In this document: positions 49,321 to 58,801 of the stretch, piece after piece
Layout of the letters: every line of letters starts with the position of its first letter
How positions within the stretch are numbered: position 1 is the first letter of the stretch
NCBI GenBank assembly: GCA_964459495.1
Contig: CAYWNK010000006.1
Coordinates: 1 to 64,000, forward strand
DNA: 64,000 bases
Source: CAYWNK01 sp964459495
GTDB taxonomy: Bacteria; Planctomycetota; UBA1135; GCA-002686595
Direction: 5' to 3'
Translations under genes and position numbers: made by a program
The notes under the pieces: model-generated
What the model was told of the DNA's origin: nothing
Seen by the model: the letters and a program-made list of their open reading frames with translations, nothing else
Database searches by the model: none

Positions 49321-51798
49321 ATGACCATCATGAGACAGGTAGTGTGGGGCCCCAGCCGCCCTATGTTGGGAGCGGCGCTTGCCCTCGCAGCGTCGGGATG
49401 TAGCGCGGGGAGTGGAGAAGGGACCTCGTCGGTCGAGACCAGCTTCCAATTGCTCAGCAACGCGGGGTCGATCAGCGACGACGGCAGCGCGCTCGAGATC
49501 TCCGTTCAGCTCAACACAACCTTCGGGGAGCTACTGCAGCCCGCCAGGGTAGACCTTCGTGATATCGGTAGCGGGACCGCAACCGCGGGGCAGGACTATT
49601 TGGCCTTTGAGACGCAAACCCTGGAGTTTCCAGCGGGGACCGAGTCGGGAGCGGTCCAAACCATCAGTTTGACGAGCGTGGCCGACGGTTCGATGGAGGG
49701 AGCGCCCGAGACGGTGTATCTGGAGCTCGTGCCCCAGGGCGGCGACGGCATCGACGGCAGCCCGGTTTTTCAGGTCAATCTGCTCGACGCCGATCAGGCG
49801 ACCATCGGGTTTGTCCAGGCCAGCCAAGACACCGCGGGCGAGGGAGCTGCCAGCTACACCGCCGCCGTTGCGCTCACCCTGACACCGGGATCCACTTTGG
49901 ACGTGGACGTCAGCATGCTGATCATCGACGCCGGGGCGAGCGCAACTGCGGGTGAAGACTACAGCGCCTTTGGGCCCCAGCTCATGACCTTCCCCGCCGG
50001 CAGCTCAAGCGGCAGCCAGCAGATGGTCACCGTCACCGTTCTGGACGACGCGGTTGCCGAGGGGCCAGAGACCATCATGCTGCAGCTGCAGTCGACGGGC
50101 AGCGGAGCGATACTCGGCAGCAACACCTCCCACGGTCTAGTCATCGTGGACGACGACGGTGCACCGGCCGGCCTCTTCACCGCTCAGATGGGACCGAGCG
50201 GCACTGAGCAGGGCCTGGCCTACAACGCGGCCATCGACCTGGGGAGTCAGGTCGTCGACGCCGGTCCGAACGGTGGAACACGCGTGCGCATCACCAACCA
50301 GGGAACTGGACCGATGGTGCTCGGCGCCCCCGTCCTAAGCGGGACCAACACCCAAGACTTCGACGTCGAGATCGAGATCCTCTCTGGGGCTAGCGGGCCG
50401 GCGTTTTCCGAGCTCGGCGTTGGTGCCCGCCTGGAAACGGCGGCGCCGCTCATTCAGCTAGCCAGCGACAATCGCCCCGGCATTGCCGCCGCGTTGGACC
50501 AGGCCCGGGTAGCCGAACTTGGAGACGCACAGACTGCACGCCTACACGGCTTTCCACTACCCGACCTTGGGGAAGTGACCCTGGACCTAGCCCGCGTCCC
50601 GCTGCCGATCGAGCCGGGCGCTGTGCTGATGGTCGACGGACAACCCCAGCCCGGCGGCCTGGCGGCGGCCGTCGAGGACATTTCGATCTGGAGCGGAAGC
50701 GTGCTGGAGGTCCCGGGTGCTCGGGCCTTCCTGAGCTTCGGTAGCGATGGCCCGAGTGGTTTTGTGGAGCTGCCCTACAACACCGGGCGCATCATCCACA
50801 TCTTGCCTGAGGCGTCCGAGACCCAGGCGATCGCTGGTTGTCGGGTCGTGCACGAAGAGGACTTGCTCGCGGCAGGCACTGGCACGACCCCCACGATCTG
50901 CGGCGGCCAGGTGCTGCCCCCGAACGTGGCGCCGCAGGTGATGAGCAGCAACACGGGGCCTTCGACCTCGAACCTGACGGTGGCCAACTGCCGTCTGGCG
51001 ATCGAGACCGACTACCAGCTATACGCCAAGTTCGGTTCGGTGTCGGGTCTGACCAGCTACGTCACCGGGTTGATCGGCGCGATCAGCGATCAGTACATGC
51101 TGGACGTTCAAACCTCGATCTCGATCAGCTACCTCGGCGTGTACAGCGATGCCAACGACCCCTGGACGAACCAGGACTCCGGCGGATCGACGGGGGGACT
51201 GTTGTCTGAATTCCGTTCGGCCTGGAACGCGAACGGCTGGCCCGCCTCGGCTGACTTAGCACACTTCCTCTCGGGCGCCAACCTGGGCGGAGGCATCGCC
51301 TACCTCAACGTGCTCTGCAACTCATCCTTCGGCTACGGCGTCAGCGCCAACCTCAACGGCAACATCAACTGGGGCACCTGGGACGGTGAGCCCGCTTCCT
51401 TCACCTGGGACTTCGTTGTTGTGGCCCATGAACTCGGTCACAACTTTGGTAGCGATCACACCCACGAGTTCTGCCCGCCCTTGGACGTTTGCTACGACAA
51501 CTGCAGTAGTCCGAACACCTGCAGCCAGGGCACGATCATGAGTTACTGCCACAGCTGCGGGGGCATGGACAACATCGATCTGCGCTTCCACCATGTGACG
51601 GCGAACGTCATGCGCAGTCGGGTGGAAGCCTCTTGTCTCAGCGATTCGCGGCTGTCGGCTGGCGACTACGTGCAGTATCTCGTGCGCTTCAACCCGATCG
51701 GTGCCACGGGATCGCGCAGCGCAACGCTGGAATTCGCCCACGACGCCCTCAATGAAACTCAGCCCTTCGAGCTGCAGTTGACGGGCGACGCGCAGTAA
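49321..51798 (+). CDS. Calx-beta lipoprotein with reprolysin-type metalloprotease domain
   Basis: An 825-residue lipoprotein; start ATG 49321 leads to a lipobox (LALAASGC). Two Calx-beta repeats follow (GTATAGQDYLAFETQTLEFP; ASATAGEDYSAFGPQLMTFP), then a spacer domain. The metalloprotease domain (about 555-785) has HELGHNFGSDH (H703, E704, H707, H713), the HExxHxxGxxH zinc site, and a Met-turn in GTIMSYCHSCGGMDN. Paired Cys residues surround it (CPPLDVCYDNC). A beta-rich ASPM/choice-of-anchor-like fragment ends the chain. A surface protease, probably calcium-stabilised. Confidence 0.87.
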   Translation: MTIMRQVVWGPSRPMLGAALALAASGCSAGSGEGTSSVETSFQLLSNAGSISDDGSALEISVQLNTTFGELLQPARVDLRDIGSGTATAGQDYLAFETQTLEFPAGTESGAVQTISLTSVADGSMEGAPETVYLELVPQGGDGIDGSPVFQVNLLDADQATIGFVQASQDTAGEGAASYTAAVALTLTPGSTLDVDVSMLIIDAGASATAGEDYSAFGPQLMTFPAGSSSGSQQMVTVTVLDDAVAEGPETIMLQLQSTGSGAILGSNTSHGLVIVDDDGAPAGLFTAQMGPSGTEQGLAYNAAIDLGSQVVDAGPNGGTRVRITNQGTGPMVLGAPVLSGTNTQDFDVEIEILSGASGPAFSELGVGARLETAAPLIQLASDNRPGIAAALDQARVAELGDAQTARLHGFPLPDLGEVTLDLARVPLPIEPGAVLMVDGQPQPGGLAAAVEDISIWSGSVLEVPGARAFLSFGSDGPSGFVELPYNTGRIIHILPEASETQAIAGCRVVHEEDLLAAGTGTTPTICGGQVLPPNVAPQVMSSNTGPSTSNLTVANCRLAIETDYQLYAKFGSVSGLTSYVTGLIGAISDQYMLDVQTSISISYLGVYSDANDPWTNQDSGGSTGGLLSEFRSAWNANGWPASADLAHFLSGANLGGGIAYLNVLCNSSFGYGVSANLNGNINWGTWDGEPASFTWDFVVVAHELGHNFGSDHTHEFCPPLDVCYDNCSSPNTCSQGTIMSYCHSCGGMDNIDLRFHHVTANVMRSRVEASCLSDSRLSAGDYVQYLVRFNPIGATGSRSATLEFAHDALNETQPFELQLTGDAQ

Positions 51799-51893
51799 GA
51801 GGCTAGCGAAAGGCATACCAGGCCATCGAGCGAGCGGGTACCTGGACATGGAAGGCAATCCGGGACCCGCGCAGCTCGATCGTTCTCTCGTCA

Positions 51894-52481
51894 TCACCGG
51901 CCGCGCGGCTGCGTCCAGATCCCCGGGCTACGAGCCGTCGTGTTCCAGCAGCGTGAAGCCGCTGGAGGCCAGGCGAGGTCTGGGGCATGGTGTGGTACGC
52001 GGGCCCACGCCATGCGCGGGTCGATCGGGCAGGTGACGATCTCCACGGGTTGGAGCCCGTCGGCGGGTGCCTGGAGTTCCGCGGTCCAACTCGGATCTAG
52101 GTAGGCGTGGTTGGGTTGCCCGGTGAGCCCGCCGATGGCGAGCTCTTCTCCATCCAGGGTCAGGCGCGCCTCGGGCTGCACAACCCGCAGGATGGCGGGG
52201 TCTTCCGCCAGATCATCCAGGCCGGCGCACCCGATCGCGCAGCCATTGTCGGTGGGGATCAGCCGCCACGTGCGCCGTAGCCAGCCGTTCTCTCCGGTTG
52301 AATCCGATCCGTAGCGATAGGCTCTGGCCGCGGGAGTGGGCGGGGTCATCAGCCCGTCTTCGAGCAGGAGCGTCGGATCGGGCTCCGGCAATGTGGGGAG
52401 ATCTTCGAAGCCCGCGTGCAGCTGAGCTTGCGCGGTCGTGCACAGCAGAAAGGCCAGGGCGCCCAAGTGAGGTCGAGCCAT
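51894..52481 (-). CDS. Secreted hypothetical protein
   Basis: A 195-residue protein with signal peptide MARPHLGALAFLLCTTAQAQ. The body is Asp/Pro-rich with four Cys (CAIGCAGL, TCPID) and ends in beta-like strands (ARLTLDGEELAIGGL, PVEIVTCPIDPRMAWARV). I do not recognise the family. The last 25 residues look unnatural; a +1 shift near 51965 would give the more protein-like ending SGFTLLEHDGS and a stop at 51928, so a small frameshift near the 3' end is possible. Confidence 0.55.
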   Translation of the reverse strand: MARPHLGALAFLLCTTAQAQLHAGFEDLPTLPEPDPTLLLEDGLMTPPTPAARAYRYGSDSTGENGWLRRTWRLIPTDNGCAIGCAGLDDLAEDPAILRVVQPEARLTLDGEELAIGGLTGQPNHAYLDPSWTAELQAPADGLQPVEIVTCPIDPRMAWARVPHHAPDLAWPPAASRCWNTTARSPGIWTQPRGR

Positions 52482-52624
52482 AGCCCGGTCAGCCTAGCGG
52501 CCGCCGGTTTTGGCCTTGCCAAGCTGGGCCTGGGGGAAAGTTGTCGGTTTCTCGCGGTTCGTGGCGTGAACGGGGGCGGAGCACCTTCGCTCCAGTTTTC
52601 GACTGCCCTTGCTATCTGCCTCAA

Positions 52625-53236
52625 ATGCCCAAAGTGACCGTGACGGCCTATCCGTCCATCCTTCCCAAAGGCCGCGACTTCGAGAGTGTCAAGAACGACG
52701 TTCAGGCCACGAAGCAAAACAAAGCGCGGTCCATGACGCTCGCTTTTGCGATTCGTGATGCGCTCAATCTGCTTCTGCCCCCCGCCGATCCGACCTCGGA
52801 TGCGCTCTTCAGCTTTCGCTGCAACACCGTGAACGCCGGCGACAAGGAGGTTGTGCTCGACTCGGAGATGTACTCCAAGCTCACTGTTGCCCTCAACAAC
52901 CATGGCCTCACCCGCACGGCTTACCGGCTGGTCTATGACCAAGTGATGGCAATCGTCAACGCATCCAACCTGACGGGCGTGCTGCTACCAGCGAAGCCAG
53001 CCGACGAAGGCCTTGAAATCGCGATGCAGTTTTCGGCCCGCAACCCCGCCCTGTCGGTGGACCCGCCCTTCTGGGGTGACTTCATCTATCGCAAAGTCGA
53101 CGGCATCATCGTCTGCGAGAGTGTCGGAGGGCTGTTTCCGAACAGTGATGGCACCGGCAATCCCCTGTACGTGGGCATAGACGGATTCCAGGGGGGCGCC
53201 GAAGTCGGCATTCTGCTCCAAGTCGAAATTCCCTGA
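52625..53236 (+). CDS. Hypothetical protein
   Basis: A 203-residue protein beginning MPKVTVTAYPSILPKGRDFE at ATG 52625, without signal peptide or membrane segment. Mixed alpha/beta; strands such as GIIVCESVGGLFPNSDGTGN followed by PLYVGIDGFQGGAEVGILLQ. A possible -10 (TGCTATCT) lies just before the start. I do not recognise the family and no neighbour suggests a role. Confidence 0.65.
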   Translation: MPKVTVTAYPSILPKGRDFESVKNDVQATKQNKARSMTLAFAIRDALNLLLPPADPTSDALFSFRCNTVNAGDKEVVLDSEMYSKLTVALNNHGLTRTAYRLVYDQVMAIVNASNLTGVLLPAKPADEGLEIAMQFSARNPALSVDPPFWGDFIYRKVDGIIVCESVGGLFPNSDGTGNPLYVGIDGFQGGAEVGILLQVEIP

Positions 53237-53658
53237 CAAGCGAGGGGCGGGGCTGCATCGATCGCTAGCCCCGCCCCGAATTGACCGCCCGTTTCGGCTC
53301 CTAGGTCGGTCAATCCTCGGCCGGGTTCAGAATCATCTCATTCCCTGCGTCCCTGTGCCGAGTAGACAGGAACCGGGCCCCGTAGGGAGACGGCGGGAGC
53401 CGGAGTTCCGAGTGAGCGCAATTGCATCGGGCTGGGGCTACCGCTGAGAGTCCTCCCTCCCTGGGATCTCACGAAGTGCGCACCAGCTCCAGGTTGCGGA
53501 GCGATGACGGGGCATGTCGTGGATGGACTGCCGGGGGGAGGATGGCGAAACAGAATGCAATGGCCATGCTTCGGCCCTTGCTCCACGCTTGCGTCATCCC
53601 CCAGCCGGAGGTCCCAGAATTCTCAGAAGGTACGGAGCCTGGGGACCGTACTCGCCGC
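53237..53658. other. Intergenic region holding a hemL remnant
   Basis: A 422-bp stretch between the hypothetical gene and hemL. About half of it (53310-53510) is a decayed copy of the hemL 3' end, listed separately; the rest shows nothing I can assign. Confidence 0.7.
53310..53510 (-). pseudogene. Decayed duplicate of the hemL 3' end
   Basis: Translated leftward, 53310-53400 reads LRLPPSPYGARFLSTRHRDA then GNEMILNPAED and a stop. The true hemL ends ILLPPSPYEAWFLSTQHGDA then EIEMLLNAARESLA. About 20 of 31 positions agree. Further upstream, LRNLELVRTS (about 53480-53505) matches IRNLDEVSAT of hemL, but the frame is broken by indels and a stop between. It looks like a partial tandem duplication or the remains of an older copy. 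Confidence 0.8.
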
Positions 53659-54936
53659 TTAGGCCAGCGATTCTCGCGCCGCGTTCAGCAGCATTTCGAT
53701 CTCCGCGTCCCCGTGCTGGGTCGAGAGGAACCAAGCTTCGTAAGGCGAGGGAGGGAGCAGGATGCCGCGCTCGAGCATGCGGTTGAAGAACAAGGTCCAG
53801 TGTTCGCGATCGGTCGCGCTCACCTCATCGAGGTTGCGGATCGGACCGGCGCCGAGGTAAAGGCAGAGCATCGCACCGCAGCGCTGCACACAGACCGGCC
53901 TGTTCAGTTCGGCGCCGATGGCCTCCAAGCCCTCCGCGATCTGCTGCGCGGCCTTTTCCAGGCCTTCGTAGACGCCCGGCTCAGCCAGCGCGTCGAGGGT
54001 CGCCTGGCCGGCGGCGACCGCCAGCGGATTGCCGGACAGCGTGCCGGCTTGGTAGACGTCACCCGCGGGCGAGATGCGCTGCATCAGGTCCCGACGGCCG
54101 CCATAGGCCCCGATCGGGAGCCCGCCGCCGATGACCTTGCCCAGACAGGTGATGTCGGGGGTCACGTTGCAGCGTTCCTGGTAGCCGCCCTTGGCCACGC
54201 GGAAGCCCGTCATGACTTCGTCGAAAACCAACAGGGCGCCGTGCTCACGGCAGAGATCGGCGAGGCCCTCGAGGAAGCCGGCGACCGGCGGCACAAGGCC
54301 CATGTTGCCCGCGACGGGTTCGACGAATACGCCGGCGAACTCATCGGGGTGGGCTTCGAGCTGGACGCGCACCGAGTCGAGGTCGTTGTACTCGGCGACC
54401 GCCGACAGGCTGGCGAGTTCTTTGGGCACGCCGGGGGAGTCGGGGGCGCCGAGAGTGAGTGCGCCGGAACCGGCCTTCACCAGGAAGGAGTCCCCGTGCC
54501 CGTGGTAGCAGCCGTTGAACTTCAGAATTCGCTGGCGACCCGTTGCCGCCCGCACGAGGCGCGCGGCGGCAAGGGTGGCCTCGGTGCCCGAGTTCACCAG
54601 GCGCACCATTTCGACCGACGGCACGCGCTGGGTGATCGTCTCGGCCATGCGCAGCTCGGCGCGGGTCGGGTGGCCGAAGGTGGTGCCGGTCTCGACGGCT
54701 GCGTGCAGGGCTTCTTTGACCGGCGTGTGGCCGTGACCCAGGATCAACGGGCCGTACGACAGCACCATATCGAGGAAGCGGTTGCCGTCCTCATCCCACA
54801 CGTAGGCCCCTTCGCCGCGCACTAGGTGAGGGGGAGTGCCACCGACGCTGCGGTAGGCGCGGACGGGGCTGTTGACGCCCCCGGGGATCAGCTTGGACGC
54901 GGCCTCGAAGATGGCCTCGCTCGTAGGTAGGTGCAT
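53659..54936 (-). CDS. hemL: Glutamate-1-semialdehyde 2,1-aminomutase
   Basis: PLP enzyme forming 5-aminolevulinate in the C5 pathway. The 425-residue protein starts MHLPTSEAIFEAASKLIPGG and NSPVRAYRSVGG. It has RFLDMVLSYGPLILGHGHT, FNGCYHGHGDSFLVKAGSGA, LLVFDEVMTGFRVAKGGYQE and the PLP lysine in CLGKVIGGGLPIGAYGG. Length is family-typical. Last gene of the heme operon, 6 bp after hemB. Confidence 0.97.
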   Translation of the reverse strand: MHLPTSEAIFEAASKLIPGGVNSPVRAYRSVGGTPPHLVRGEGAYVWDEDGNRFLDMVLSYGPLILGHGHTPVKEALHAAVETGTTFGHPTRAELRMAETITQRVPSVEMVRLVNSGTEATLAAARLVRAATGRQRILKFNGCYHGHGDSFLVKAGSGALTLGAPDSPGVPKELASLSAVAEYNDLDSVRVQLEAHPDEFAGVFVEPVAGNMGLVPPVAGFLEGLADLCREHGALLVFDEVMTGFRVAKGGYQERCNVTPDITCLGKVIGGGLPIGAYGGRRDLMQRISPAGDVYQAGTLSGNPLAVAAGQATLDALAEPGVYEGLEKAAQQIAEGLEAIGAELNRPVCVQRCGAMLCLYLGAGPIRNLDEVSATDREHWTLFFNRMLERGILLPPSPYEAWFLSTQHGDAEIEMLLNAARESLA

Positions 54937-54942
54937 GGGGGC

Positions 54943-55941
54943 TCAGGGCAAGCGCCGGGCCATTTCCCGGGCGGCGTACGTCAGGATGAAGTCGGCGCCA
55001 GCGCGCCGGATGGAAAGCAGAGACTCCTCGATGGTGCGGTCCAGGTCGAGCCAGCCGTTGCGCGCGGCGGCGTGCAGCATCGCGTACTCACCCGACACCT
55101 GGTAGGCGCCCACGGGCACCGGCGACGCGTCTTTCACCTGGCGCAGGATGTCGAGATAGGGCATGGCGGGTTTCACCATCAGCATGTCGGCGCCCTCGGC
55201 GACGTCGAGTGCCGCCTCGCGCAGGGCCTCGACCGAGTTGCCGGGGTCCATTTGGTAGGTGCGGCGATCTCCGAACGAGGGCGTCGAATCGGCGACGTCG
55301 CGGAAAGGCCCATAGAACGCGCTGGCGTACTTCACCGCGTAAGACAGGATCGGCAGGTCGGTTTGTCCAGCGTCGTCGAGGCCCTCGCGGATGGCGCCGA
55401 CCATGCCGTCCATCATCCCGCTCGGGGCGATGACCTGCGCGCCAGCCTCGCCGAGGGAAACGGCCTGCCTGGCCAGATTCGCCAGGGTCGGGTCGTTGTC
55501 GACGTCACCGGAATCGGTGAGCACTCCGCAGTGCCCGTGGTCGGTGTACTCGCAGAAGCACAGGTCGACGACGCGTAGGATGTCAGGCGCGGCAATGGCG
55601 ACAGCCTCAAGGGCGCGCTGGACGATGCCGGAGCTCGTCCAGGACGAGCTGCCAAGCGCGTCCTTCTCGTCGGGTACACCGAACAGGATGATCGACGTGA
55701 GGCCCAGGTCCTGGGCTTCCTTCGCGGACTCGGCCAAGCGGTCGATCGACTCCTGGAAGACGCCTGGCATCGAGCCCACCTCACGTCGCACGCCTGAGCC
55801 CTCAACGGCGAAGAGGGGGAGCATTAGGTCCGACCTCGAGAGGTGCGTTTCGCGCACCATGCGGCGCAGCGCCTCGTTCGAACGCAGGCGCCGGGGGCGC
55901 GCATCGGGGGGCAGGATCGGGGGCGGTTGATCGTCGGGCAT
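54943..55941 (-). CDS. hemB: Porphobilinogen synthase (ALA dehydratase)
   Basis: Condenses two 5-aminolevulinates to porphobilinogen. The 332-residue protein has DLCFCEYTDHGHCGVL, the Cys-rich site of zinc-dependent enzymes, and the two active lysine regions, AVKYASAFYGPFRD and MLMVKPAMPYLDI. It starts directly after hemD without a gap. Confidence 0.97.
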   Translation of the reverse strand: MPDDQPPPILPPDARPRRLRSNEALRRMVRETHLSRSDLMLPLFAVEGSGVRREVGSMPGVFQESIDRLAESAKEAQDLGLTSIILFGVPDEKDALGSSSWTSSGIVQRALEAVAIAAPDILRVVDLCFCEYTDHGHCGVLTDSGDVDNDPTLANLARQAVSLGEAGAQVIAPSGMMDGMVGAIREGLDDAGQTDLPILSYAVKYASAFYGPFRDVADSTPSFGDRRTYQMDPGNSVEALREAALDVAEGADMLMVKPAMPYLDILRQVKDASPVPVGAYQVSGEYAMLHAAARNGWLDLDRTIEESLLSIRRAGADFILTYAAREMARRLP

Positions 55942-56655
55942 CTACTCGGACGGCAGGAAGGATTCCAGGGCCAGGCGCAGGGCCTGGGGTTCGGGGGCGA
56001 CCAAGGGCAGGCTCATCGAGAAGTTCTCATCGGCCTGGAGCAGCTCGTCGAGCGTTGTCCAACCGATCGCGAGGCCCGCGGGGGCGAAGCCGGTGTCGAG
56101 TTCGAGCCAGGCCTGGACGGCGCTGGGGCTGGCGAAGAACACTGCGTCGGTGCGCGGCGGGGGCTCGGGATGCTGGACCGTCTCGACGTCGTATACGACG
56201 GGAGCTTCGACGTCGAAACCTGCACCATCGAGCAGCTCGCCGAGCTCGGTGGCGCGGGCACCGTGGGGCCAGGCGATGCGAGCACCGGGCGCAGCTTCGG
56301 CGAGGATCGCGTCGGCAAGTCCGTGGGCGTGACTGGCGCCAGCGGGCGGCACGATCCGCGGGGTCCAGCCGGCCTGGTAAAGGCGCTCGGCCGAGGTTTC
56401 GCCGACCACGGCCAGCGGCACTGCCTTGAGCTCCGGGTCCCGGGCGGCGGCGGCTTCGAGGGCCGGGATCGCGCTGGAGCTGGTGATGGCGATCCAGTCC
56501 GGGGTCTGCGAAGGCCAGGCTCCAGGGTTCTTGGGCGCAACCTGCAGCAGCGGGTACTCGTGCGCTTCCCATCCTGCGCTTGCAGCGGCTTCGAGCCAAT
56601 CGGAGCGATTGCGCAGGGGGCCGGTAACGAGAACGCTCCAGCTGGTCTCGCTCAA
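55942..56655 (-). CDS. hemD: Uroporphyrinogen-III synthase
   Basis: Cyclises hydroxymethylbilane with inversion of ring D. The 237-residue protein is poorly conserved, as is usual, but has the two-lobe pattern with DWIAITSSSAIPALEAAAAR, LAVVGETSAERLYQAGWTP and VFFASPSAVQAWLELD. Its ATG overlaps the hemC stop by 4 bp, and its order between hemC and hemB supports the call. Confidence 0.9.
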   Translation of the reverse strand: MSETSWSVLVTGPLRNRSDWLEAAASAGWEAHEYPLLQVAPKNPGAWPSQTPDWIAITSSSAIPALEAAAARDPELKAVPLAVVGETSAERLYQAGWTPRIVPPAGASHAHGLADAILAEAAPGARIAWPHGARATELGELLDGAGFDVEAPVVYDVETVQHPEPPPRTDAVFFASPSAVQAWLELDTGFAPAGLAIGWTTLDELLQADENFSMSLPLVAPEPQALRLALESFLPSE

Positions 56656-57560
56656 GGTCGCGCCTCCGCGACGAGCCGGTCGGCGCCGGCGCTCAGGAGT
56701 TCATCCGCCAGGGCGCGGCCGAGGTCGTCGGCATCGCCCACGGGGCCAGCCCGCTCGCCGCGCAACTCCTCGCTGCCGTCGGCGGAAAGCACCCTCGCGC
56801 GCAGGTTGAGATCTCCCGCGACGATGGTCGCATGCGCGCCCAGCGGTACATTGCAGCCCCCGTGCATGGCGCGCAGCAGCGCCCGTTCGGCGAGGGCCCG
56901 GGCGTGGGTCTCTGCGCAATCGAGGGCAGCGATGCGTTCTGCGGCCTCGTCGTCGTCCTCGCGGATGACCAGCCCGACAATGCCCTGGCCCACGGCGGGA
57001 ATGAAATCGGCGGTGTCCAAAACCTCGTCGTACTGATCCGCCATGCCGAGCCGTTCCATGCCGGCGCGGGCGAGGACGGTGGGGGTGCCGCCTTCGGCGC
57101 GGGCGCGCTCGACGCGGGTGGGGACGTTGCCGCGGCTGGGCACGATGCGCAGGCCGGGGACCGCTGCGCAAAGCATCGCGCCGCGTCGCAGGCTGCCGGT
57201 GGCGAAGTCCATGCCCGACTTGAGGGTTGCAAGCGTTGCACCGATGAGCACGTCCTCAACCGGGCCGCGGGGCAGCACTGCGGCGAGCCGGGTGCCCTCC
57301 TGCAGCGTTGTTGTCATGTCCTTCAGGCTGTGCACCGCCACCCGCGAGCGGCCGTCGAGCAGCGCCCGGTCGACCTCGACGGTGAAGATGCCGATGCGGC
57401 CGAAGCGTGCAAGCTCGGTGCTGCGGTCTTGGTCACCCTTCGAGTCTACGTGCAGGACTTCGACATCCAGCTCGGGCCATGCGGCACGGAGGGCGTCGCG
57501 CGTGGTGTGCGCCTGCCACAGGGCAAGCTTGGACGCGCGCGTCGAAAGGGCAAAGCTCAC
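56652..57560 (-). CDS. hemC: Hydroxymethylbilane synthase
   Basis: Joins four porphobilinogens. The 302-residue protein begins at GTG 57560 (VSFALSTRASKLALWQAHTT), preceded by GGAGAACCT; the open frame upstream of it is not homologous. Motifs: GIFTVEVDRALLDGRSRVAV, HSLKDMTTTL, PAVGQGIVGLVIRE and the cofactor-bearing Cys in LRAMHGGCNVPLGAHA. The start overlaps the hemA stop (GTGA). Confidence 0.95.
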   Translation of the reverse strand: MSFALSTRASKLALWQAHTTRDALRAAWPELDVEVLHVDSKGDQDRSTELARFGRIGIFTVEVDRALLDGRSRVAVHSLKDMTTTLQEGTRLAAVLPRGPVEDVLIGATLATLKSGMDFATGSLRRGAMLCAAVPGLRIVPSRGNVPTRVERARAEGGTPTVLARAGMERLGMADQYDEVLDTADFIPAVGQGIVGLVIREDDDEAAERIAALDCAETHARALAERALLRAMHGGCNVPLGAHATIVAGDLNLRARVLSADGSEELRGERAGPVGDADDLGRALADELLSAGADRLVAEARP

Positions 57561-58798
57561 AGGTTCTCCAGGAAGCGCTGGTATTCGGCGTCTAGGGCGG
57601 CCTCGGAGCGCACACGGCGCACGCCCTCTTTCATTTGGCTCTGTGCCATGTGCAGAAGCCGCTTGGTCAGCTCGTGGGCGAGCTCGATCTCGCGCGGAGT
57701 GGCCTGGCCGCCCGTGATCTGATCGAGCGTCTGCTCGCGCAGCTCTTGGAAGCGGGGCGGCAGCTCGGCCAGGGTCGGTGAGAACAGCGCGTAGGCGCGG
57801 CGTGACAGGAACTCGTGCACTTCGCCCACGATCATCTCGTCGGCCTCGGCGACGGCGGTCGCGCGCTCGGCGCGGTTCTTCTCGACCACAGTGGTTAGGT
57901 CGTCGAGTCCATAGGTGATGACCTCGTCCATCTTCACGACGTCCTGGGCGACTGCGCGCGGGATGCACAGGTCGAGCAGGAACAAGGGCATGTCCCGGCG
58001 CCGTAGGGCCTTGAGATTCAGCATGCTGCGGTGAATCAGGTCGGGCGCTCCATCGACCGCGACGGCCACGATGTCGACTCCGGCGATGCCATCGGCCAGT
58101 TGATCCAAGCCGTAGGCTTTGCCGTGGTACTCGGAGGCCGCCACTTCAGCGCGTTGCCGCGTGCGGTTCGCAAAGTCGATTTCGCGCATGCCGCTGGCGG
58201 CCAAGTGCTTGGCGACCAAGAGGCCGGTTTCACCCGTGCCGATCACCAGAGCGCGCTCGTCGCCCAGGTCGCCGAAGGCACGCTGGGCAACATCGACAGC
58301 GATGCGCGCGACGGAGAGGCTGCCCTGGCCAATGTCGGTGTCGGAGCGCACGCGCTTGCCGACGGCGAGGGCCTGGGACATCAGCGGCTTGAGCAGAGCT
58401 CCGAGCGTACCCGCTTCGCGCGCGGTGTCCTGGGCCCTTCGCACCTGGCCGAGGATCTCGGATTCACCGAGCACGAGGCTGTCGAGCCCGGCGGCGACGC
58501 GGAACAAGTGGATGATCGCGTGCAGGCCGCTGAAGGAGTAGACCTGGTTTGAGTCGAGGTTGCGGAAGAGCGCACGCTGGACCTGGGCAATCGGGTCTTG
58601 GCCCTCCTCCGCGCGCACCAGGACCTCGGTTCGGTTGCAGGTCGAGATGACGGCGGCTTCGTGAACCCCCGCGCCGGGGACGAGCCCGTTCAGGCACTGC
58701 ACCAGATCCTCGGGTTTGACCGAGTACTGCTCGCGCACGCCGGCCGGTGCTGTCCGGTGGGACAGTCCGACGAGGTAGAGATCGCGTACAGAGTCCAT
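57557..58798 (-). CDS. hemA: Glutamyl-tRNA reductase
   Basis: The NADPH-dependent first committed step of C5 heme synthesis. The 413-residue protein has LVGLSHRTAPAGVREQ, AVISTCNRTEVLV with the nucleophilic Cys, VAAGLDSLVLGESEILGQVR and the NADPH fold ALVIGTGETGLLVAKHLAAS. Ends DAEYQRFLENL, overlapping hemC by 4 bp. Confidence 0.97.
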   Translation of the reverse strand: MDSVRDLYLVGLSHRTAPAGVREQYSVKPEDLVQCLNGLVPGAGVHEAAVISTCNRTEVLVRAEEGQDPIAQVQRALFRNLDSNQVYSFSGLHAIIHLFRVAAGLDSLVLGESEILGQVRRAQDTAREAGTLGALLKPLMSQALAVGKRVRSDTDIGQGSLSVARIAVDVAQRAFGDLGDERALVIGTGETGLLVAKHLAASGMREIDFANRTRQRAEVAASEYHGKAYGLDQLADGIAGVDIVAVAVDGAPDLIHRSMLNLKALRRRDMPLFLLDLCIPRAVAQDVVKMDEVITYGLDDLTTVVEKNRAERATAVAEADEMIVGEVHEFLSRRAYALFSPTLAELPPRFQELREQTLDQITGGQATPREIELAHELTKRLLHMAQSQMKEGVRRVRSEAALDAEYQRFLENL

Positions 58799-58801
58799 GG
58801 G

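Noticed and set aside
53422..54825. Plus-strand 467-codon open frame opposite hemL
   Set aside because: hemL on the minus strand is unambiguous; the opposite frame is a codon-bias shadow.
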